NCBI GenBank assembly: GCA_022457155.1
Contig: JAJGOT010000322.1
Location: 147,501-211,500, forward strand
Direction of reading: 5' to 3'
DNA length: 64,000 nucleotides
Source of the DNA: Cladopsammia gracilis
Lineage: Eukaryota > Cnidaria > Anthozoa > Scleractinia > Dendrophylliidae
Positions 56,164 to 64,000 of this stretch are shown one piece after another. How positions within the stretch are numbered: the first letter of the stretch is position 1; the number at the start of each line of letters is the position of its first letter. The position numbers were made by a program, and so were the translations under genes. The notes beneath the pieces were generated by a model. It saw nothing but the letters and a program-made list of their open reading frames with translations, searched no databases and was not told the origin of the DNA.

Positions 56164-58386
56164 CTATTCAAAAATTGTAATACAATGATTATAGAAATCA
56201 GATACAGCTACCCTTCCATCTTTAAGGACTGCTATAGAGACTGGTCCCTTAAATTCTCCTAAACTGCTTCCTTTTGTTCCAAATTTGGTTACAAATTTGC
56301 CATTAATTTCGAACACCTGAACTCTGTGATTTCCTGTATCACAGACCATCAGATGTCCTGCCTTATTAACGGACAAGCAACGAGGATCATCAAATTCTCC
56401 GTCACCCCGCCCCTTCTTTCCGATTTTGTAAGCAACATTTCCCTCCATATCAAGAAATTTTACACAATGATCATCACTGTCTGACACTATAAGAAAGTTG
56501 TCATGTTGGATACAGTGAAATGGAAACTTGAAAGAGCCTTCTGCGCCAATTTTACGCAGCAATTGACCACGAAGAGTAAATATCTTGATTAATTTGTTCG
56601 TTGGTTCAGTAACAATAATATTACCATCACTGCCAATGGATAAACCATGAGGCAACTTAAGCTGGTTAAACTGGTCAAGAAATTCACCCTGATCACTGAG
56701 CTGTTGAACTCGGTTGTTGAAATTATCCGCCACTATAATATTATCGTTATGAAAAGCTATCCCAGCAGGGCAATCAAACTCTCCCTGTTCAACGCCCTTT
56801 CTACCAAAAGATCTTAAGTGGGTCCCATCACTACTGAATACGTGGATCCTGTGGTTACCATACTCAGTCACTGCAATTTCATTTCGTTCATTTACTGCTA
56901 CCCCCCAAAGGTAGTTAAACATTCTAAAAGACGAGCCTTCTTGTCCAAAAGATAACACGGGTCTGAATTGTCTGGGTCTGACTTGAACCTCAAAAGGACT
57001 GCCACGAACATGTTCTCCATTTACCTTCACTGATGCCTCGCATGTTCCGGTTTCCTTGGCAAAGTAGCTGATCTTGTATGTGCCATCTCTGTCATCTTGG
57101 ACTTGTGGTTTTGTCGTACAGTCATTGCCTTGACGATTTCTTATTTCTACTGTTACATAGTCACGTTCTCCATAACATTGTTCTCTGTCGGCAGTTCTTG
57201 TTGTCACAACAATCTGTGCTTCAAGTGCAACAGTCGCTTCACTGATTCCTTTTCCTTCAGCACTTGATTGTTGCGCTTTAGTCTCGCTAAGAAAACTACT
57301 GAAAGTTCCAATTCCTTCAGAGTTTGCTTTGTCCATCAACGTTTCGTTTTCTACGAAAACAAATTGACGAAGTTCTTCAAGATCACAGTCGATTTTTTCT
57401 CCATCATTGCAGACACCTTCTTGGAAGATTGTGTTTTTGTCTAACTTAACAATCTCGGCATTTATACTTCGTTTCAAAAGTGTTTCAGTTTTTTCGATTG
57501 CTGTCTCAATCAGTTTTACTTCATTTTCCGTCTCGCATTGTTGAATTTCCAGCCGCTCAAGTGATTCTTTCCCTTTCTTTTCCACGCTATTAATAATTTC
57601 CTGCTTTTTTGCGTCCATGGCAGCGATCATATTGTCAACAAATGTCTGTGCTTCTCTCTTCACGCTGTCGACTTTTGCTTGAATGTTTATACAGTTACCT
57701 TGCATTTTAGCAATTTTGTCTTTCTTCTGAAGCACTCTTTGTTTCTGAGATTCAATCGCTGCCATGACAAGTATCTTGCGTTCATTTGCAGCCTCGTCCA
57801 AAAGCATCTTAGCATGACCGTCATGAAGTGTTGCGACACAAGAATAGCAAATGGCAACTTCGCAGTTTTTGCAGAAGAACTCCAATTCCTTTTTATCATG
57901 GCCTGGCTTTCCACAAAACGCTGGTCGTTTTAAAATGTTTTCAAAGTCTTGATCTTCGAAGTCCTTCAGCGCTAGGGAATAATGATTTTTATTGCCCTTC
58001 ATGCCATTATGGAAACTGATACAGTCATTACACCAGAACGAACAGCATTGAAAGCAGTAAAAGGTTTTTTCGAAACGTTTGTCGCAATTTCCACATTTCA
58101 CACCGGTAGTATTGCACTCCTTTATGGCCAACACATCGAGTAAACTGTTAATGCGAAAATTTGTCGGCAAAGCGCTTAGGTTTCCATTTCCAGGGACTCT
58201 GAATTCTTGTCTGCACTCCGGACATGCAATTTTATCTCGGCTCGCACTTGTTCGTTGAATCCCGTTCAGACAGTGAAGGCAAAAGCTGTGCAAGCACGGC
58301 AACAGCTTTGGATCAGTGTACTTGCACATACACACAGAACAGGATACTTCTTCATGAAGATTATCTAGTAAGGTCTTGATATCCAT
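56164..58386 (-). CDS. TRIM-NHL E3 ubiquitin ligase-like protein, intronless, intact
   Basis: The first ATG is at 58386 ([10 protein letters not shown]); upstream codons have no ATG. It encodes about 740 residues. Counted from that Met, the RING finger covers about 16-58 (C-x2-[14 protein letters not shown]). B-box 1 is at about 98-135 and B-box 2 at about 158-192 ([12 protein letters not shown]). A coiled coil follows to about 330, a filamin/ABP280 repeat at about 410-490 (DGTYKISYFAKETG, HVRGSPFEVQV), and six NHL repeats at 500-740 (for example CDTGNHRVQVFE and SDFYNHCITIFE). This order is that of TRIM2/3/71-type proteins. In the family, the RING transfers ubiquitin and the NHL propeller binds protein or RNA. 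All zinc ligands are present. It lies antisense in an intron of the Ig gene. A truncated duplicate is at 34883-35883. Confidence 0.95.
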   Translation of the reverse strand: MDIKTLLDNLHEEVSCSVCMCKYTDPKLLPCLHSFCLHCLNGIQRTSASRDKIACPECRQEFRVPGNGNLSALPTNFRINSLLDVLAIKECNTTGVKCGNCDKRFEKTFYCFQCCSFWCNDCISFHNGMKGNKNHYSLALKDFEDQDFENILKRPAFCGKPGHDKKELEFFCKNCEVAICYSCVATLHDGHAKMLLDEAANERKILVMAAIESQKQRVLQKKDKIAKMQGNCINIQAKVDSVKREAQTFVDNMIAAMDAKKQEIINSVEKKGKESLERLEIQQCETENEVKLIETAIEKTETLLKRSINAEIVKLDKNTIFQEGVCNDGEKIDCDLEELRQFVFVENETLMDKANSEGIGTFSSFLSETKAQQSSAEGKGISEATVALEAQIVVTTRTADREQCYGERDYVTVEIRNRQGNDCTTKPQVQDDRDGTYKISYFAKETGTCEASVKVNGEHVRGSPFEVQVRPRQFRPVLSFGQEGSSFRMFNYLWGVAVNERNEIAVTEYGNHRIHVFSSDGTHLRSFGRKGVEQGEFDCPAGIAFHNDNIIVADNFNNRVQQLSDQGEFLDQFNQLKLPHGLSIGSDGNIIVTEPTNKLIKIFTLRGQLLRKIGAEGSFKFPFHCIQHDNFLIVSDSDDHCVKFLDMEGNVAYKIGKKGRGDGEFDDPRCLSVNKAGHLMVCDTGNHRVQVFEINGKFVTKFGTKGSSLGEFKGPVSIAVLKDGRVAVSDFYNHCITIFE

Positions 58387-58436
58387 GATAAAGGGAGAAA
58401 CGAACGAAGGCAGTTTGGAGTTGAACACACCTTAAA

Positions 58437-59105
58437 ATAACTATCGAGCGAGTCTTGAATAAATCCTTGTAATTGTGATCATTTACATAAGCATGATATT
58501 AATATCGCACTTTTGATATATACCAATCATAACGCGTTATTTTGACATGTTTTGATGTTTTCTGTCTTCTAAGAATGATTGCAAAAATATTTTAGATTTC
58601 TAAGAATTTTGTTCATGATAGCGTGACCACAGAGACAGAAGTAGAAACTGTGCAAGCATGCATAGTAACTTTGGATCTGTGTACTTGCACGGCATACACA
58701 CAGAACAGGATACTTATTCATGAAGATTGTAGCATGTATGGTGAAGGGGAGAAAACTTATGAAGGAAGTTTGGAGGTGAACACACCCCAGTAAATCAACT
58801 ATTGAGGTCTTTACTAAATAAAGCCTTGTGTATGTGAGCATGATATTTTTATCAGGCTCATGATTATATAAACCAATCATAAAGCGTTATTTTGACATGT
58901 TTTAACGTTGTCTGACTTTAGAAGATTGTAAAGAAACATACTAGATTTCTATAAATAATTTTGTTCGCTGGCGTGACCTGAGAAGCTCGCTGTCATGTGA
59001 GTCATTGATCACGAGCGTTTTTAGACCAAGTGATGTTTTGATTTATCGTGCTTACACGTTGCTCAAGCAAAATTCTGTTTTATGTGGCATATGCAAGGGT
59101 AGATT
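58437..59105. repeat. Upstream flank of TRIM, segmentally duplicated
   Basis: Matches 36862-37530. It includes a second degenerate RING start on the minus strand (about 58637-58800) and the empty TTAA at 58432-58435. The match stops near 59106, where a TTAA-element relic begins. Confidence 0.8.
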
Positions 59106-59335
59106 TTTATTCAAAAATGGCTTGACCTCATGCTACTTATGACGTCATATCTCGTTACCATAGCAACCGGTTCTCGCTAAACTTTACCAAAATGTGTCTC
59201 AAGGATAAACGAACAGCTACTGAAGATGGCATGCGCTAATCTTAAACGGTCTTGAAAAAATCGGAGAAAAACCTTAAGGGGGGTGGGCTGGCATCCCCCC
59301 CCCCCCCCCTTGTACGAATGGTGGTTTAAGATTCA
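59106..59335. mobile_element. Relic of the TTAA-type element (right half)
   Basis: Matches the right half of 40609-41174: TGACGTCATATCTCGTTACC, CTGAAGATGGCATGCGC and CCTTAAGGGG. The end is TTGTACGAATGGTGG followed by TTTAAG. It includes a C tract at 59294-59308. The left half is missing. Confidence 0.75.
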
Positions 59336-59495
59336 CACATCCTTAGTGGTACCCAACCACCAATTTTAACCCTCAAAAGGTACGACGATCACACCCATCA
59401 CTTTAATATGGGAATCCCCATCCCCTGGAGGCTGCGTAAACTAATAGTGTTGAAGCCTGCAGTTGCATTTTGTTTATGGGCGAAACTCGGCCGTA

Positions 59496-59641
59496 TAGAC
59501 CCTTTTAATAAATACCAGAATACATCATATTCCGTTATCGACGTCAAATGTATTCTTTTGAATTGTAAAGAGAATTCAAAAGAATATGTTTGACGTCATT
59601 AGCGGAAAATGATGCATCGTGGTATTTATTAAAAATGTCTA
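59496..59641. repeat. Hairpin MITE with TA flanks
   Basis: The arms share ATAGAC, then TTTTAATAAATACC, CGACGTCAAA and TATTCTTTTGAATT, mirrored on the right. It lies 65 bp upstream of an Ig exon. Confidence 0.8.
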
Positions 59642-59706
59642 TATTCAGGCACAGTTTCGACAAAATGTGAAATAAACATCGAAGGCTCTGTGTTTCATTT
59701 TCACAG

Positions 59707-60021
59707 TTCTCCCGACATTTCCTGGTCAAACATTACCAACCAAGCAGATCAAAGAAGAAAATCAAATTGTGACCTTCTCATGTACGGCTGAAGCAAAGCC
59801 TGCTGCGAAATTTTTGTGGATGTTGAATGGGCAGAGTTTGCCCAACATCTCGCCTTACAGTATGTCAACATCAGTGCTGCCAATCCCACGCTCCAAATTT
59901 TCGAGGACAATCGGGTATCTAATCATTAATAAAGTCACTTGGAGGCAAAGCGGCCAGTTTTCCTGTGTTGCCATCAATGATGCTGGTAACGCAACACAAA
60001 CTACGGAACTTGAAGTCTCAT
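59707..60021 (+). CDS. Ig-domain exon 5
   Basis: Acceptor TTTTCACAG and donor TCAT|GTAAGT give 315 nt, phase 1/1, 105 codons. Residues include VTFSCTAEAKPAAKFLWMLNG and SGQFSCVAINDAGN, the two Cys and the Trp of an I-set Ig. It keeps the same strand and phase as the exons at 45019 and 46196. It is therefore inferred to belong to the same gene, across a 13-kb intron that contains the TRIM gene. Membrane or cytoplasmic exons would lie beyond 60021 or outside the window. Confidence 0.8.
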
Positions 60022-61019
60022 GTAAGTACCATATGACGAGTTGAAAGATTACATCCTTGCGCAAACTATTCGACGAAATTCCACGGCAAATTTAATTAGG
60101 CTTATTACATCCACTAAGGATGAAGCACTCTTCCAATAACTTCAAATATAGTCTATCCTGGTAGTTGCTTTTTTTCTGTTCCAGGAAGTTGTTACTCACG
60201 AAAATGAACTCTTCGAGACTGGAGTGAGCGAACGAGTCGAGCTTTTCTCCAGTCCCACCTCGGCTCGCGTTAAACTTACTTTCGCTCGCTTGGTCAAACG
60301 CCGATCGCGTGATTTGTTCGTTCACTCGACTCTCTATAGGGGGACTGCTAGCAGACCATGTAGAATGCCTTTCACTCGTGTCTGTGCTTTGATAACACTT
60401 TATCTATTACTCAATCGCGTAACGACACAGTTATCATTGATGATTTAACTTAATTTGTTCTTTAATTTCTCAGCGAGCGAACAGGCTGTACCCGTTTGTA
60501 ACAGTTGGAACATTTCATTGGCTGAAAACTTTTTTGTTACGACTTAACGCCCTCCAGCTGCCCTGTACACAAATACTTACACGAAAAAAAAAAAGGAATC
60601 TAGAAAGGAAAAGAAAAATGCGAAGAAACGGCATGTCAGTTTCGATGAAAAAGAAAAAAAAGCTCACACGTTGTTGCCCGCTCTCTAGAAGGTAAACACA
60701 GGGAAAACCCATCAAAGTACTCCTCCAACATGGCGGACGGTAAGTCAAGGGTCACGTGAGCGCAAACACTCTATTATGCCATTGGGCATTCGGTAACTGT
60801 CACCTCAATGTTGTAGCTTTCGTTAGATTGGAGACTTTCCCGGCTCGGCGTAGACAAACAAAACTTGACCGGCTGTGACACACCACAACACATCAGCCTA
60901 GGATAACAACAAAATCTTGACGACTTCTATGTTTCGCTCCATTCGTTTGGTACAGCTTCTAGAAGTTGCAAGAAAGGAGATAGTTAAAATACTGAACGCT
61001 CTCGATGTAGTTCTTCCGG
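60022..61019. other. Non-coding, with a possible first exon
   Basis: At 60730 a start, ATGGCGGACG, is followed at once by a strong donor (GTAAGT), suggesting a very short first coding exon on the plus strand. The same ATGGCGGACG word occurs in several transposons here, so it may be element-derived. Nothing else is supported. Confidence 0.35.
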
Positions 61020-61150
61020 ATCAATCAATCAATCAATTCAATTAACTTTATTTAAACACGGTAAAACGGCTCAGTAAAACTGTTTTTCAGACATGCCGTG
61101 CACTTAAATATAATGTAATCTAAATGATAACAAAAATATATAAATATATA
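61020..61150 (-). mobile_element. Possible LINE 3' end
   Basis: Read on the minus strand it ends with an AATAAAG and GTTAATTGAATTGATTGATT-type tail, the form seen at L2/RTE-like LINE 3' ends. No coding part remains. Confidence 0.35.
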
Positions 61151-61156
61151 TAGAGA

Positions 61157-62224
61157 GAGTGATTTTACTTCATCTGTGAAATAGTTATTTTACAATAACT
61201 GTGTGAATTCCCGCGCGCTGATTGGCTCATTTCTATGGTCGATGAGAGTGTAGACCATGAAAATGACGTAACAGGTAACGCAACGCGGTGAGTTTTGTCA
61301 AACTTTTGGCGCTACGGGTTCTTCAAACAGTGAAAAATGCACTTAAAACTGGAATTCTTCAATGAAAAGAATGCTCTCTCGTCAGTTAAATTTAATTTAC
61401 AATCAGCTAAACTTGCCTGGAATTAAGTGCGAAGCAAAAAGGACAAACAACTTGTCGTAGTTTCACGGGAAAATCCACGGAATCAGTCGCCGGCGCCCGA
61501 AAGAGCCGAAAACAACTTGGAGCAAAGATTCATCTGATTATTCGAAGATATTTCAAATTTGAAAAAGGTTAGCTTTGTAAACTGTGCCTAGTTATTTTAT
61601 ATTTGACTTTGTGTGAGGTTATTGTGCTCTATTTTGCGATTATCTCTAAAATTTGCCCAATAACGGCTCTTTGTTTTCAGTGCTGTGTTAAAATTTATAT
61701 TAAAAGATTCTAGCGATGATTTAAGCTGAAGAGAATTTTTGTGAGCCTTTTTCGTTACATAATTTATTCACATAAAAAGTTAAGGCTTTAATTATTCCCC
61801 ACGCAAAATACATTTTGCAGCAGTTTGTCAGTGTTAGGTTGTTTATCTTGATTTTCTAAAATGATTCCCGCAAACTCGCTCGGCGCTCGCAGTTATTCAA
61901 GTTTGTTATTATAAAAAACAAATCGACCGCATTTTTCCATGGTCTATATTCTCATCGACCATAGAAATGACGCCATAAAATGTTCAAAACTTGGCAGTGA
62001 AACCACTCGCCTAACGCCTCGTGGTTCCACTTGAGTTTTGAACATTTTATGACGTCATTTCTATGGTCGATGAGAGTATAGACTATGGAAAAATGCGGTC
62101 GATTTGTTAAGTAGAATAGTACGCACTATTAGGCTATAATTCCATTGTTTCCTTTTGTTTAATTTGGACTATCACACACTAATTGTTAGATAGTGTTTCA
62201 CAGATGAAGTAAAATCACTCTATA
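61157..62224. mobile_element. 1.07-kb inverted-repeat element
   Basis: Ends GAGTGATTTTACTTCATCTG and its mirror at about 62190-62220, with about 30 bp matched. Both sides have TATAG next to the end. A near-perfect hairpin lies inside (about 61935-62100) with GACCATAGAAATGACG on its left and GACGTCATTTCTATGGTC on its right. That word recurs once more at about 61225. No gene. Exact ends are uncertain by a few bases. Confidence 0.7.
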
Positions 62225-62991
62225 GTGGCAAAACTGTTACACTATACTGGTGTAAATAATACTAATAAGATTATTAATAATAAAAAAACATAACTTACAT
62301 AATAATAATAATGGAACAAGATGTAATAATGGAACAAGATGTTTATTAACAATTAAAATAACTATTTACAATACATTTCGACTCTGAATAGCTGCATTTT
62401 GGAACCATATTCTAGACTAAACACCGTAAAACCCTACCCTATCCTAGACCTATTCCAGACTCGCTATATTTTTCGGACACTCGTTCACTATCACAGTCTA
62501 AGATGCACACCAAAAACAGGGGTCAGTAAAAATGCCGTACTGCCCGCCTACCGATTTTTTAATGCCATTTGCCAGTAAACCTTGTCTAGACTAAATTCTT
62601 TACGCAACTGATCAGTTTCGCGGAAAATGATACCCTAAAAAACCATACCCTTCACAGCGACACATACCTATATAGCTCATATATGGGAGTACCCACCCCC
62701 CCCCCCCCACCTCCCCTACACAGCACCACACAGTTGCTTAGAAACTAACCCCTTTAATCTTTTGTTTAATATAAACATGTTCGTTATTGGCCTCTCGATT
62801 AAATTTAATATTAATTAATACTGTACTTTTTTGAAGTGCTGTTTTAATAGTTACGCTGTTATGGTTTTGACTATTGAGTCTGAATGAAATCTGCTTCAAG
62901 TGAAAGCTATTGAGTACAGAAACATTCTTTTAGTGCACTTCCTTTTGGTAATATTTTCCAATAATATTTTAGATTTTTAGAATTCTTTACA
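62225..62991. other. Non-coding, with a dispersed repeat
   Basis: 62400-62720 looks like a diverged inverted relative of 45630-45930 (CTAGAC, CCCTACCCT, C tract at 62696-62709). No exon seen. Confidence 0.4.
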
Positions 62992-63020
62992 GGGGCGGAT
63001 CCAGGGGGGGGGGGGGGGGG
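62992..63020. repeat. Single hAT-like end with a poly-G tract
   Basis: CAGGGGCGGATCCAGG matches the end of the 52198-52370 MITE and runs into a G tract at 63003-63020. The rest of the element is missing. Confidence 0.6.
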
Positions 63021-63034
63021 GTTGAAGGGGTTGC

Positions 63035-64000
63035 AATAATAATAAGCAGCACTACATGAACGTTCTGCTGAATAATTAACTTTCATTTGAATGGTTACAC
63101 TTTTCTGACTTTAGGGTTTCATCCGCAGACTCGAACGTTTGGTAAAACCTTGTAATTTATCATTGACGGATTATCGATGATCTTTGTATCCTAACCGTGT
63201 CAGAGCACTATGCGAGCAGAGGTTATTTTTTCGCCCTTAAATGTGCCGGCGTGCACGCGTTCAATCAGTCCTGGTATATTTCCCATGTATTGCACTGTTT
63301 ACAACCTTTTCTTAGAACAGAGTGCGGGATATTGAGCGTCAAACAGAAGAATTCCCAAACCCTACCTTCTGTGACGATCGTCTCAGGGAGATGTAAAGAA
63401 TGGGTACAAAATACAAACGAATTTCATTCTTCTTCAGTTCAATTCAGTGAAATGAAACATTCAAGGACCACGCAACATTTCACACAATATCACCATTTTA
63501 TTTTTCTTCTCTGTATTTTATCGTTACATTCGTTTGGCAAAAGTCACAGAATATATATGACGCTACTTGTTTCCAAATAAAAGACAACAATATATTGCCA
63601 ATCACGGGTAAAAAATACATATGCAAGAAAGTGATATCTGTTTTCTTTTTCTTAATTTAAAATCTTAACAGGCTTAATGTTTACAACTGTCACAAAATAT
63701 AGATCACAAGATAATACCAACTACCAAGATCAAATTGTGAATGAAAATAAAAAAAGAATTAAAAATATATACTGTCTTCCATGCAAGGAACAAATTTGCC
63801 GATTCAATTCTGCAATTAATATAATACGTCCCTCTTAGCAGCTATGTCTATTTTCAAATGATGCAACAAACAGCCTCAAATAAATAATGTTCTAGCTAAC
63901 CGATTCAATTTGAACCAATCCAAAATGCACAAAATTGAAAAATTCTTTTATGGTGTATGTTTATGTGACAACATAACAGATAAAATACACTAAATTTTAG
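63035..64000. repeat. Second copy of the 48-52 kb dispersed repeat
   Basis: 63041-63182 matches 48820-48954, and 63183-63720 matches 51294-51860 without the Harbinger element. 63835-64000 matches 55655-55815. It continues beyond the window. Confidence 0.85.

Noticed and set aside
58387..58428. Longer TRIM start at 58428
   Set aside because: That codon is GTG. The first ATG is at 58386, and the upstream 14 codons are unlikely to be translated.

Overview
This is eukaryotic, AT-rich and very repeat-dense DNA, most likely from an anthozoan cnidarian and probably a stony coral. The evidence is gt-ag introns, an intronless RING/B-box/filamin/NHL (TRIM) gene, phase-1 immunoglobulin exons, cnidarian-style miniature transposons, a 5S rRNA fragment and a tRNA-headed SINE. 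There is no bacterial organisation. The species call is inference, and no database was searched.

1-16 kb. The first 4.3 kb has no convincing gene. A small two-exon gene lies on the minus strand (4289-5082), and a terminal exon of an unnamed acidic/basic protein follows (7024-7477, minus). The main gene is a four-exon CACTA/EnSpm (TNP2-type) transposase at 7866-13831. Its splice phases join into one uninterrupted 933-codon frame. A 296-bp MITE sits in its first intron and a 321-bp element with tRNA-like Pol III boxes in its third. An 18-bp minisatellite covers 14.15-15.48 kb.

16.7-27.2 kb. Here two repeat blocks alternate, and younger elements have landed in them. They include a 1,031-bp element with a 9-bp target duplication, a TA-flanked MITE, a 2.6-kb inverted-repeat element that itself holds a LINE 3' end, and a 5'-truncated 5S rRNA copy. 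Further elements at 23.7-25.4 kb end in TAA or TTAA duplications.

27.4-38 kb. A host-like gene of very short exons (27403-32405, plus) contains a 478-bp near-perfect palindrome in an intron. Next come AT-rich tandem repeats, then a decayed partial copy of the TRIM gene (34883-35883, minus). A 926-bp TTAA-flanked element has inserted upstream of that copy's ATG.

39-60 kb. An immunoglobulin-superfamily gene runs on the plus strand: a signal-peptide exon at 39082, then Ig exons at 43124, 45019, 46196 and 59707, all in phase 1. One pair of Ig exons is duplicated in tandem, and each copy is damaged differently. The large introns hold a 457-codon minus-strand frame of an NHL-like protein, two related TTAA elements, a SINE, a 2.3-kb PIF/Harbinger transposon with both its genes broken, and the intact TRIM-NHL gene (56164-58386, minus).

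60-64 kb. No gene is called here. The stretch holds a candidate first exon, a 1.07-kb inverted-repeat element and a second copy of the 48-52 kb repeat. That second copy preserves the empty site of the Harbinger insertion. Several insertions in this window can therefore be proved internally, because an uninterrupted copy of the target is also present.
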